From positions 1-34,824 of the forward strand of contig ONLG01000016.1 of the NCBI GenBank assembly GCA_900318625.1: a stretch of 34,824 nt of DNA, read 5' to 3'. This document shows, piece by piece, positions 22,588-31,313 of this stretch. Made by a program: the position numbers and the translations under genes. This DNA comes from an uncultured Prevotella sp. Lineage in GTDB: Bacteria; Bacteroidota; Bacteroidia; Bacteroidales; Bacteroidaceae. Numbering within the stretch: position 1 is the first letter of the stretch; each line of letters starts with the position of its first letter. The notes under the pieces were generated by a model, which saw nothing but the letters and a program-made list of their open reading frames with translations, was not told the DNA's origin and made no database searches.

Positions 22588-23514
22588 ATGAAAAAGTACT
22601 GGAACACCAACGGAACCCTCGCACCACTCAAGGAGTGGCAGCCGGGATGCTGGATACAGATGACCTGCCCCACCGAGCAGGACCGCGAGTATCTGGAAAA
22701 CGAGTTCAACATACCCGATTACTTCCTGACCGACATCAGCGATACCGACGAGCGGGCTCGCTACGAGTACGACGACGGATGGATGCTCATCATTCTGCGT
22801 ATTCCATACGTCAAAGAGGTACGCTCGCGCACGCCATACACAACCGTGCCGCTCGGTATAATACACAAACGCGACATCACCATCACCGTATGCTACTACG
22901 AAACGAACATGATGCTCGACTTCGTGGCATATCAACAGAGGCGCAACGAGGGTTTCGTGGACTATGTCGACATGATTTTCCGACTGTTTCTCTCGTCGGC
23001 AGTGTGGTATCTGAAGCGACTCAAGCAGATAAGCACGCTCATTGACCGAGCCAAACGCAACCTGGACCAAGACGTGAACAACGAGAGCCTTATCGGACTG
23101 AGCCGTCTGCAAGACTCGCTGACCTATTTCATCACCTCAATACGTGGTAACGAGAACCTGTTGCAGAAGTTGAAGTTCAAGCTTCAGGTCGATGAGCTCG
23201 ATGCCGACATGATTGAAGACGTCAACATCGAGATGTCGCAGGCGCGGGAAACGGCAAACATCTACTCGAACATCCTGGAATCGACCATGTCTACCTACTC
23301 CAGCATCATCAACAACAACATGAACACTGTGATGCGAACGCTCACTTCGTTCTCGGTAATACTGATGTTCCCCACGCTTATATCCTCGCTGTTCGGCATG
23401 AACCTCGTCAACGGAATGGAAACGAGCAAGTTCGGGTTCATCTTGGCTATCATAATGTCGGTCGTTGTATCGGCAGGTATATGGTGGATACTGCGCCACA
23501 AACGACTAATCTGA
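22588..23514 (+). CDS. corA: CorA-family magnesium transporter
   Basis: The 308-residue protein has a cytoplasmic N-terminal funnel domain (about 1-245, with FLTDISDTDERARYEYDDGW and the long helix IRGNENLLQKLKFK). Two C-terminal transmembrane helices follow (about 252-270 and 282-302), joined by the family signature YGMN/FGMN, here FGMN at 269-272. CorA forms pentameric Mg2+ channels in the inner membrane. The start is fixed by a GGAGGA Shine-Dalgarno seven bases upstream, rare in this phylum, and by alignment with Bacteroides CorA proteins that begin at the same place. It is preceded by a complex leader (22443-22587) and followed by a hairpin at 23526-23547. Some relatives carry Co2+ or Ni2+ as well. 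Confidence 0.95.
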   Translation: MKKYWNTNGTLAPLKEWQPGCWIQMTCPTEQDREYLENEFNIPDYFLTDISDTDERARYEYDDGWMLIILRIPYVKEVRSRTPYTTVPLGIIHKRDITITVCYYETNMMLDFVAYQQRRNEGFVDYVDMIFRLFLSSAVWYLKRLKQISTLIDRAKRNLDQDVNNESLIGLSRLQDSLTYFITSIRGNENLLQKLKFKLQVDELDADMIEDVNIEMSQARETANIYSNILESTMSTYSSIINNNMNTVMRTLTSFSVILMFPTLISSLFGMNLVNGMETSKFGFILAIIMSVVVSAGIWWILRHKRLI

Positions 23515-23525
23515 CAGATGCCTAC

Positions 23526-23547
23526 GGCTGACAGGCAACTGTCGGCC
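23526..23547 (+). terminator. Probable terminator hairpin after corA
   Basis: The stem GGCTGACAG (23526-23534) pairs with CTGTCGGCC (23539-23547), with one G-U, around a GCAA tetraloop. No T-run follows, so it may work poorly or be Rho-linked. Confidence 0.5.
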
Positions 23548-23688
23548 TTCCGCATAACACCACATAGCCATTACGCCCACACCTCCAATCTCACCCATCA
23601 AGCCCTCATTGTCACGCATCCCACCAGCCAAAAATATCCTCTAAGCCAAAAAAAAATCACAAAATTAGGCTTTTTAGAATATTTTATA

Positions 23689-23696
23689 TAAGTTTG
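23689..23696 (+). promoter_or_regulatory. Predicted -7 element of the DUF349 gene
   Basis: TAAGTTTG matches TAnnTTTG and places the transcript start near 23703, about 33 nt before the ATG at 23736. This excludes the in-frame ATG at 23694. Confidence 0.55.
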
Positions 23697-23735
23697 CAGC
23701 TTGTAATATTTGAACTGATCACACCTATTTTTATT

Positions 23736-25622
23736 ATGGACTCTCAAGAGAAAGCCCTCCAGCAGGGCACAGAAGAACTTAAGCAAGCAGAAGAAACTGT
23801 TGAGACTACAACACAGGAAGAGCTCAAAGCAACAGAGGAAACTGCAGTAGAAAACGACCAAGCAGCCGTGGAGCCTGAGCAGCAAATCAGGAAAAACTAT
23901 GCCACCAAGCAGGAGGTGCTGCAGAGGATGAAGGAAATAGCTCAGGGAAGCGACACTCCAGCAAAGACTGAAGTGGACTTGCTGAAGACTGTTTTCTACA
24001 AACTGCACTTCGCCGAGCGCGAAGCAGCCCAGCGCGAGTACCTCGAAGCAGGCGGCGACCCTGATAAATACCAGGTAATGCCCGACGAAGACGAGGAAGC
24101 TTTCAAGCAAGAGATGTCAATAATAAAGGAAAAACGCCAGAAGGCTTTCCTCGAACAGGAACAGGAAAAGCAGGAAAACCTTGAGAAGAAGCTCGCTATA
24201 ATCGAGAAGATAAAGGCCATGGCTACCTCGCCCGAGGAAGCTGGCAAGTCGTACTCCGACTTCAAGGCTCTGCAACAGGAGTGGAAGGAAATCAAGACTG
24301 TGCCGGCTGACAAGGCCAACGAGCTGTGGCGCAACTACCAGCTCTATGTGGAGCAGTTCTACGACCTGCTGAAACTGAACATCGAAGCACGCGAATACGA
24401 CTTCAAGAAGAACCTCGAGATAAAGACACGCCTGTGCGAAGCCGCCGAGAAACTTGCCGACGAGCCAGACGTTATCAGCGCTTTCCACCAGCTGCAAGAG
24501 CTTCACCAGCAGTACCGCGAAGCCGGACCAGTGGCCAAAGACCTCAGAGAGCAGGTATGGGCACGCTTCAAGGAGGCATCGACAGTAATCAACAAGCGCC
24601 ACCAGCAGCACTTCGAGCAGCTGCGAGCCAAGGAAGAGGAGAACCTACAGCGCAAGACGGAGCTCTGCGAGAAAGTAGAGGCCATCGCCGCCGAGGAAAA
24701 GAAAGGCTCTGCCGACTGGGAGAAGCAGACGAAACAAATCATTGAGCTGCAACAGGAATGGAAGACGATAGGCTTCGCGCCGCAGAAGATGAACGTGAAG
24801 ATATTTGAGCGCTTCCGCGCAGCCTGCGACGACTTCTTCTCGCGCAAGGGCGAGTTCTTCAAAGACCTCAAGGCGAAGTTCGCCGAGAACGCTGAAAAGA
24901 AGCGCGCACTCGTAGAGCAGGCACAGGCTCTGAAAGACAGCACCGAGTGGAAGAAGACATCAGACAAGCTCATAGCCCTTCAGAAAGAGTGGAAGACCAT
25001 CGGCATGGTGCCCAAGAAGCTGGGCGACCAACTCTGGAACGACTTCCTCGGAGCCTGCAACCACTTCTTCGAGGCGCGAAACGCAGCCAACGCAGGAACG
25101 CGCAACGAGGAAAAAGAAAACCTTGAGAAGAAGCGCTCCATCATTGCAAAGCTCAAAGAACTGGCCGAAGAGAAAACAGAGGACATACAGGAGAAGGTTC
25201 ACGAGCTGGTTGAAGAGTACAACAAGACGGGCCACGTGCCCTTCAAGGAGAAGGACAAGCTCTACAAGGAATACCACGAGATAACCGACAAACTCTACAA
25301 AGAGTTCCACATCTCGGCTGCCCGCCGCCGTCTTGACAGCTTCAAGAGCAACCTCAAGAGCATGGCTGAGCGCGGAGCAACGGCCCTCGACAGCGAACGC
25401 AGCCGTCTGATGCGCCGTTACGAGCAGCTGCGACAGGAAATCAACACCTACGAAAACAACCTCGGCTTCCTCAACGCATCGTCGAAGAAGGGCAACAGCC
25501 TGATTGACGAGATGAACCGAAAGGTGGAGAAGCTGAAGGACGACCTGAAACTCACTCGCGACAAGATTAAGGCTATCGATGCCGAGAACGCCGCTGCCGA
25601 CAAAGAGGAAACAGCTGAATAA
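23736..25622 (+). CDS. DUF349-repeat coiled-coil protein
   Basis: The 628-residue, highly charged protein has an acidic Glu/Gln-rich N terminus (about 1-60). Five DUF349 repeats follow, each recognisable by a core like LQQEWKTIGFAPQKMNVKIF: LQQEWKEIKTVP, LHQQYREAGPVA, LQQEWKTIGFAP, LQKEWKTIGMVP and LVEEYNKTGHVP. A C-terminal coiled coil (RLMRRYEQLRQEINTYENNL, then MNRKVEKLKDDLKLTRDKI) ends the protein. It has no signal peptide, so it is cytoplasmic. DUF349 proteins are widespread in Bacteroidota and their function is not established. I start at MDSQEKALQQ because the predicted promoter lies just upstream. A strong terminator follows. Confidence 0.9.
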   Translation: MDSQEKALQQGTEELKQAEETVETTTQEELKATEETAVENDQAAVEPEQQIRKNYATKQEVLQRMKEIAQGSDTPAKTEVDLLKTVFYKLHFAEREAAQREYLEAGGDPDKYQVMPDEDEEAFKQEMSIIKEKRQKAFLEQEQEKQENLEKKLAIIEKIKAMATSPEEAGKSYSDFKALQQEWKEIKTVPADKANELWRNYQLYVEQFYDLLKLNIEAREYDFKKNLEIKTRLCEAAEKLADEPDVISAFHQLQELHQQYREAGPVAKDLREQVWARFKEASTVINKRHQQHFEQLRAKEEENLQRKTELCEKVEAIAAEEKKGSADWEKQTKQIIELQQEWKTIGFAPQKMNVKIFERFRAACDDFFSRKGEFFKDLKAKFAENAEKKRALVEQAQALKDSTEWKKTSDKLIALQKEWKTIGMVPKKLGDQLWNDFLGACNHFFEARNAANAGTRNEEKENLEKKRSIIAKLKELAEEKTEDIQEKVHELVEEYNKTGHVPFKEKDKLYKEYHEITDKLYKEFHISAARRRLDSFKSNLKSMAERGATALDSERSRLMRRYEQLRQEINTYENNLGFLNASSKKGNSLIDEMNRKVEKLKDDLKLTRDKIKAIDAENAAADKEETAE

Positions 25623-25641
25623 TCCTTTCCACACTATAGCA

Positions 25642-25676
25642 GAAGCCCGGGGCTGAAACAATCAGCCTCGGGCTTC
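25642..25676 (+). terminator. Rho-independent terminator after the DUF349 gene
   Basis: A 15-bp stem with one mismatch (25642-25656 with 25662-25676) and a five-base loop is followed by ATTTTTATA. Confidence 0.88.
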
Positions 25677-25734
25677 ATTTTTATATATAAGAGAGAGACG
25701 CGGTAGTTGGAGAGAGGATTGAGGGTGGCCGGCA

Positions 25735-25791
25735 ACATGGGGCATATAGGGTTGCAACATGAGTCATATTGGCCAGTTATATGAGTCATAT
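25735..25791. repeat. Array of three 22-bp-spaced ATATG-N3-CATAT palindromes
   Basis: ACATGGGGCATAT (25735-25747), ACATGAGTCATAT (25757-25769) and ATATGAGTCATAT (25779-25791) are exactly 22 bp apart. Motif and spacing match the array at 5395-5453. The remainder of the 25677-26170 gap holds the susC promoter and an AT-rich stretch, and no gene that I can support. Confidence 0.8.
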
Positions 25792-26031
25792 CACTTGGTG
25801 AAAAGATATTCCCCGACCCCGCATCACCTTATTATATATATGCAACCTCGTGCTTTCGGGGATGCTTGACGACTGTTTCGGGCGAGCACAACAAGCACAG
25901 CCGCGAACCCAAAATGCGCCAAATGGCGCAAAACGGATTGTTCCGAATAGTAAATAAAATGGCTGATTAGGTTACTAAAATCTATATTTATCGGGAAAAA
26001 ATTAAAATTTTGAACGTTTCTTTTAGATTTG

Positions 26032-26063
26032 TTTGCATTGTAGACGTATTTGTGCTATTTTTG
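26032..26063 (+). promoter_or_regulatory. Promoter of the second susC operon (TTTG, N20, TATTTTTG)
   Basis: TTTG at 26032-26035 and TATTTTTG at 26056-26063 are 20 bp apart, a near-ideal Bacteroidota promoter. The leader of about 100 nt contains a hairpin CACCTC-GCAGGCA-GAGGTG (26103-26121). Confidence 0.75.
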
Positions 26064-26170
26064 CAAATTATAACCTTGGAAGATAAAACAGTGTTAATCT
26101 ACCACCTCGCAGGCAGAGGTGTGCAGATCTAATATTGAAAAAGACGTAACAAACAAATATATTAACTTAT

Positions 26171-29100
26171 ATGAATAAAAAGCTACCCCTGATTTTAGTT
26201 GGCCTATTCCTGGCATTGGGAACGGCATTAGCCCAGACTACGGTATCGGGAACTGTGATCTCATCAGACGATGGCGAGCCCGTGATTGGCGCATCGGTGT
26301 TGGTGAAAGGCACGAAGACCGGTACCGTGACCGATATAGACGGTCGTTTTGAACTCCAAACAACACAGCAGAACCCACAGTTGGTGATCAGCTACATAGG
26401 TATGCAGACGCAAACACTGAAGGGAGCGACTGACATGAAAGTGACCCTGCAGCCCGACAACGCCCAGCAGCTGGGCGAAGTGGTGGTGACAGGTATGGGA
26501 AAGATGGACAAGCGCCTCTTCACCGGTGCCTCGACAAAGATCGATGCCGACAAGTCGAAGCTGTCGGGTATGGCCGACGTGAGCCGCTCGCTTGAGGGCC
26601 GCGTGGCCGGTGTGCAGGTGACGAACGTCAGCGGCACCTTCGGAGCCTCGCCAAAGATACGCGTGCGCGGTGCCACATCAATCTACGGCAACTCGAAACC
26701 GCTGTGGGTGATCGACGGAGTGATATATGAAGACAACGTAGACGTCAGTGCCGACGAGCTGGCATCGGGCGATGCAAAGACCCTTATCTCGAGTGCAGTG
26801 GCAGGATTGAACAGCGACGACATCGAGTCGTTCACCATCCTGAAAGACGGTTCGGCTACATCTATCTATGGTGCGCGCGCCATGGCCGGCGTGATCGTAA
26901 TCACCACCAAGCGCGGAACCAAGGGACGCGCCACTGTGGGATACACCGGTGAGTTCACCACGCGCATGAAGCCCCGCTACCGCGACTACAACATTATGAA
27001 CTCGCAGGAGATAATGGGTGTCTACAAGGAAATGGCCGACAAGGGATGGCTACAGATTGACAACATCGTAAACGCCCAGAACACGGGTGTCTACGGATAT
27101 ATGTATCAGCAGCTGCGCAAGTACGACCCCACGACGGGCACCTTCGGACTGCAAAACACCGAGGCGGCACGCAACGCATACTTGCAGCAGGCCGAGTTCC
27201 GCAACACCGACTGGTTCGATATGCTCTTCTCGAGCAGCATCTCGCAGACCCACTCGGTGAGCATCAGCAGCGGTACGGAGAAGTCGCAGAGCTACTTCTC
27301 AATGTCGCTCATGCACGACCCGGGCTACTTCGTCAACCGCTCTAAGGTGAACCGTTACACTTTCAACGGCAACACATCATACGACATTCTGAAGAACCTG
27401 ACCGTGAAGCTGGCAGCCCAGGGCAGCCACCGCACGCAGGAAGCACCCGGTTCGCTCAACCAGACCACCGATGTGGTGACGGGCGAAGTGAAGCGCGACT
27501 TCGACATCAACCCCTTCTCTTACGCCATGAACACCAGCCGCTGTCTGGACCCGAACATCAACTACACGCGGTTCTACACCGGCTTCAACATCTTCAACGA
27601 GCTTGAGAACAACTACAACGACATCACCGTGAACGAGCTGATGTTCCGCGCCGAGCTGGAATACAAGCCCATACGCACCCTCACGCTCACTGGACTCGTG
27701 TCGACACGTATGTCGCACACTGTCAGACAGCACAACGTGATGGACAAGTCGAACCAGGCCAATGCCTACCGCGCCGGTGTGGATGCCACCGACGACAACT
27801 CTACCATCCGCGACAGCAACCCTCTGCTCTACACCGACCCCGACAACGAGCAGGCTCTGCCCGAGTCGGTGCTGCCGAAGGGTGGCATCAAATACCAGTA
27901 TGACGACAAGATGCGCTCTAACAACTACCGCTTCATGGCCGACTACCGCAACGTGTTTGGCGAAAAGCACACCGTGAACGCCATGATAGGTAGCGAACTG
28001 TCGACCGTAAGGCGCACCTCTACCCACTGGACGGGCTGGGGCTATCAGTTCGACAACGGCGGAATAGTCTACACTCCCTACCTGTGGCTCAAGCAGATGA
28101 ACGAGGAGAACACCGACTACTTCGGCGAATCGTTCACCCAGACCAACACTCTGGCCTACTACGGACAGGCCGTCTACAGCTACGACCAGCGCTACACCAT
28201 CAACGGAACGTTCCGCTACGAAGGCACAAACCGCCTGGGCAAGAACCGCTCGAGCCGCTGGCTGCCCACATGGAACATCTCCCTGGCATACGATATAGCC
28301 AACGAACCGTTTATGAAGAACTGTCAGGACTGGCTCTCACAGCTGAAGCTGCGCGGCAGCTACTCGCTCACCGCCGACACGGGCCCCACATGGGTGACTA
28401 ACGCAGAGGCCATCTACATGACCAAGAACACATGGCGACCTTTCACTTCGGCAGCCGAGTCGCAGATATACATCAGCGACCTGGCCAACAACGAGCTCAC
28501 TTACGAAAAGAAGCACGAGTGGAACTTCGGTATAGACATGGGCTTCCTGAACAACCGCATAGCCCTTACGGTGGATGCCTACTGGCGAAACAACTACGAC
28601 CTGATAGGCCGCACATACACTCAGGGTGCCGGAGGACAGATTGCCAAGTATGCCAACGTGGCCGACATGAAGTCGAACGGTCTCGAGATCGGACTCTCCA
28701 CGGTGAACATCAACGGCGTGAAGTTCCGCTGGACATCCGACCTTATCTACTCGCACGCCAAGAACGAGATTACCTCGCTCGAGGTAGCAAGCCGCGCCGT
28801 GGACCTCGTCAGCGGACAGGGATATGCCATCGAGGGCTATCCAGTGCGCTCAATATTCAGCTACAAGTTTGCGGGCCTCAACGACGAAGGCCTGCCGGTA
28901 GTCATCAACGAGAAGGGCGAGATGACCGTGGGCGACGTGAACTTCCAGGAAACAGAAGGTCTGACCAACTTCCTGCAGTACGAAGGCCCGTCTGATCCTA
29001 CTTGGTACGGTTCGTTCAACAACACTTTCACATGGACAGACAGCTGGGGCAAACTGGGCCTCGACGTGTTCATCACCTACTCCGGTGGCAATAAGGTGCG

Positions 29101-29530
29101 CCTGGATCCCGCTTTCTCCTACCACTACAGCGACCTGTCGGCACTGCCGCGCGAGTTCAAGAACCGCTGGATGGTAGCAGGCGACGAGACTGTGACAAAC
29201 ATCCCCACCATAGCATCTATCAACCAGTACGACCGTTACGGCGAAACTACGCTCAAGACGGCCTACAATGCCTACAACTACTCTTCGGCACGCATCGCCA
29301 GCGGCAACTTCATAAGGCTGAAAGAGGTGGCCCTCACCTACACCATGCCGCAAAGCTGGCTGCGCAAGACCATCCTCACCAATGCAGCTCTTAAGATAGC
29401 AGCCACCAACCTGTGCCTGCTCTATGCCGACAAGAAGCTCAACGGACAGGATCCGGAGTTCATCAATGCCGGCGGTGTGGCCACGCCAATCTCCAAACAG
29501 TTCACAGCCACGCTGCGCCTGAGCTTCTAA
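26171..29530 (+). CDS. SusC/RagA-family TonB-dependent outer membrane receptor
   Basis: The 1119-residue protein has a signal peptide (MNKKLPLILVGLFLALGTALA). A carboxypeptidase-regulatory-like beta-sandwich (about 24-95) follows: TVSGTVISSDDGEPVIGASV and GTVTDIDGRFEL. Next come the TonB-box-like EVVVTGMG (about 103-110) and a plug with LEGRVAGVQVTNVSG, PKIRVRGATSIYGNSKPLWV and DDIESFTILKDGSATSIYGA. The barrel ends QFTATLRLSF. It forms the transport channel for the SusD partner encoded 64 bp downstream. It heads an apparent five-gene operon whose other members include a zinc metallohydrolase lipoprotein and a DUF4302 lipoprotein. The ligand is not readable from sequence; a peptide, glycan or metal complex are all possible. 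Confidence 0.97.
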   Translation: MNKKLPLILVGLFLALGTALAQTTVSGTVISSDDGEPVIGASVLVKGTKTGTVTDIDGRFELQTTQQNPQLVISYIGMQTQTLKGATDMKVTLQPDNAQQLGEVVVTGMGKMDKRLFTGASTKIDADKSKLSGMADVSRSLEGRVAGVQVTNVSGTFGASPKIRVRGATSIYGNSKPLWVIDGVIYEDNVDVSADELASGDAKTLISSAVAGLNSDDIESFTILKDGSATSIYGARAMAGVIVITTKRGTKGRATVGYTGEFTTRMKPRYRDYNIMNSQEIMGVYKEMADKGWLQIDNIVNAQNTGVYGYMYQQLRKYDPTTGTFGLQNTEAARNAYLQQAEFRNTDWFDMLFSSSISQTHSVSISSGTEKSQSYFSMSLMHDPGYFVNRSKVNRYTFNGNTSYDILKNLTVKLAAQGSHRTQEAPGSLNQTTDVVTGEVKRDFDINPFSYAMNTSRCLDPNINYTRFYTGFNIFNELENNYNDITVNELMFRAELEYKPIRTLTLTGLVSTRMSHTVRQHNVMDKSNQANAYRAGVDATDDNSTIRDSNPLLYTDPDNEQALPESVLPKGGIKYQYDDKMRSNNYRFMADYRNVFGEKHTVNAMIGSELSTVRRTSTHWTGWGYQFDNGGIVYTPYLWLKQMNEENTDYFGESFTQTNTLAYYGQAVYSYDQRYTINGTFRYEGTNRLGKNRSSRWLPTWNISLAYDIANEPFMKNCQDWLSQLKLRGSYSLTADTGPTWVTNAEAIYMTKNTWRPFTSAAESQIYISDLANNELTYEKKHEWNFGIDMGFLNNRIALTVDAYWRNNYDLIGRTYTQGAGGQIAKYANVADMKSNGLEIGLSTVNINGVKFRWTSDLIYSHAKNEITSLEVASRAVDLVSGQGYAIEGYPVRSIFSYKFAGLNDEGLPVVINEKGEMTVGDVNFQETEGLTNFLQYEGPSDPTWYGSFNNTFTWTDSWGKLGLDVFITYSGGNKVRLDPAFSYHYSDLSALPREFKNRWMVAGDETVTNIPTIASINQYDRYGETTLKTAYNAYNYSSARIASGNFIRLKEVALTYTMPQSWLRKTILTNAALKIAATNLCLLYADKKLNGQDPEFINAGGVATPISKQFTATLRLSF

Positions 29531-29594
29531 AGGGCGGAGAGGAAGTATTCGTTGAAATCACAAACCGAAATAACAACAAAGCAAAAATACAATT

Positions 29595-31304
29595 ATGAGC
29601 TATATATATAATAAGGTGAGAAACCTGCTTCGCGGCCTGAGCGCACCTGCTGTGGTTGCTGTGGCTGCCGGAGTGATGGTTTCGTGTAGCGACAAACTGG
29701 ACGAAGTACCCGACAACCGTACAGAGATTGACACCCAGGAGAAGGTTGCCCTGCTGCTCACATCGGGCTACCCCACTGCCGTGCCAGCCGTAATCGGCGA
29801 GCTGAGCGGCGACAACCTCGTCGACAACAACGTGATTCTGCCTAATGCCAACAAGCATGATGCCGACCGAATGTTCCACGACGAGATTTACCGTTGGGGC
29901 GACATACGCAACTATAACACCGGCGACGACGACACTCCGTACCAGGTTTGGGAGGCTTACTATCAGGGAATAGCCGTTGCCAACCACGCTATCGAGGCCA
30001 TGAAGCAGATGAGCAGCGACCCTGCCAGCGACCCCACACTCGCCCATTCGTGGGGCGAGGCTCATGTGCTGAGGGCTTATCTGCACTTCATACTCGTCAA
30101 CGTGTTTGCCGAAACCTATAAGGATGAGACACAGAGCAGCAGCGACTGGGGAATACCATACGTCACTGAGCCCGAGCGAACGGTGAACGTAGACTACAGC
30201 GACCCCAAGTATCGCAAGAGCGTAGCCGAGACCTACGCCCTAATAGAGAAAGACCTGCTCGAGGGTATAGACCTTATCGACGACTCCCGCTACACCGTAC
30301 CGGCCTACCACTTCAACCGCAATGCTGCCAATGCGTTCGCCGCGCGGTTCTATCTCTACAAGAGAGACTACCAGAAGTGCTACGACTACGCCACAGCAGC
30401 ACTGGGCAACAACCCTGCTGCCTCGCTCCGCAAGTGGTCGAACATGAGTGCCAACACCGTGAACACGCTGCTCAATGACTACAACGACGAGAAAGCGCCG
30501 TGCAACTACCTGCTCCTTGGCACCTACTCGCTGCTAGACCGTATGCTCTCGGCTTGCCGTTATGCCATCAATACCGGCTCTATCGAGGAGAACGTGCCCT
30601 CTACGCTCGACATCCTTTACGATGGAGGAGGCCCCAACTGGAACGGTCGCATACCGGCATACCAGGGTAAGCTCTACGTATGGGGAGCCGGACAGGAGTT
30701 CGGAACGTGGCTCTTCAAGGTGTATGAGTACTTTGAATACTCCGACAAGATTGCCGGCATAGGCTTCGTTCACATCCTCTACCAGCCCTTCACGGCTGAG
30801 GAGACACTGCTGTGCCGCGCCGAGGCCGAGCTGTATCTTGGCAAGAAGGATGCTGCCATACAAGACCTTGAGGCATGGACACGGTCGAAGATGATTGATG
30901 CACCGCTCACACAGGCGAACATCAGCAACTGGTACAAGGGCGACTACACTACAAACATCTACGTGAGCGACCTGCATCCGCAGGACATCAGCTCTGAGTT
31001 CGTAAAGCTGGAAGGCGACGAGCGCAAGGTGCTCGACTGCATACTGCACTTCCGCCGCGTTGAAACGATGTTCGAGGGACTGCGCTGGTTCGACATCAAA
31101 CGCTACGGTATCACCGTGCATCACGCCTATCGCGACCCGAAGGCATACTCCGTAACCCACGACTACCTGAAGTGGAACGACCCAAGACGCGTCATTCAGA
31201 TACCTACCAACGTGATAAACGCAGGCTATCCGGCTACCGACCGCATCAACGGACAGCACAGCACAAGCTCCGTTCTCACCGCAAAGCCACAACTGGCAAA
31301 GTAA
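29595..31304 (+). CDS. RagB/SusD-family outer membrane lipoprotein
   Basis: The 569-residue lipoprotein has lipobox VMVSC (Cys31) after an unusually long N region (MSYIYNKVRNLLRGLSAPAV). SusD features include PYQVWEAYYQGIAVANHAIE, then AHVLRAYLHFILVNVFAETY, RNAANAFAARFYLYKRDYQK, EETLLCRAEAELYLGKKDAA and RRVETMFEGLRWFDIKRYG near the C terminus. It is expected to sit on the cell surface as the lid of the SusC encoded immediately upstream. The following gene begins nine bases after the stop, so the two are translated from one message. Confidence 0.95.
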   Translation: MSYIYNKVRNLLRGLSAPAVVAVAAGVMVSCSDKLDEVPDNRTEIDTQEKVALLLTSGYPTAVPAVIGELSGDNLVDNNVILPNANKHDADRMFHDEIYRWGDIRNYNTGDDDTPYQVWEAYYQGIAVANHAIEAMKQMSSDPASDPTLAHSWGEAHVLRAYLHFILVNVFAETYKDETQSSSDWGIPYVTEPERTVNVDYSDPKYRKSVAETYALIEKDLLEGIDLIDDSRYTVPAYHFNRNAANAFAARFYLYKRDYQKCYDYATAALGNNPAASLRKWSNMSANTVNTLLNDYNDEKAPCNYLLLGTYSLLDRMLSACRYAINTGSIEENVPSTLDILYDGGGPNWNGRIPAYQGKLYVWGAGQEFGTWLFKVYEYFEYSDKIAGIGFVHILYQPFTAEETLLCRAEAELYLGKKDAAIQDLEAWTRSKMIDAPLTQANISNWYKGDYTTNIYVSDLHPQDISSEFVKLEGDERKVLDCILHFRRVETMFEGLRWFDIKRYGITVHHAYRDPKAYSVTHDYLKWNDPRRVIQIPTNVINAGYPATDRINGQHSTSSVLTAKPQLAK

Positions 31305-31313
31305 AAACACATA

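Noticed and set aside
22489-22590. CorA starting at 22489 with an in-frame TGA (readthrough or nonsense mutation)
   Set aside because: The frame matches, but Bacteroidota CorA proteins start where the GGAGGA-preceded ATG (22588) lies, and the intervening residues are not CorA-like. Kept only as an alternative to the leader-peptide reading.
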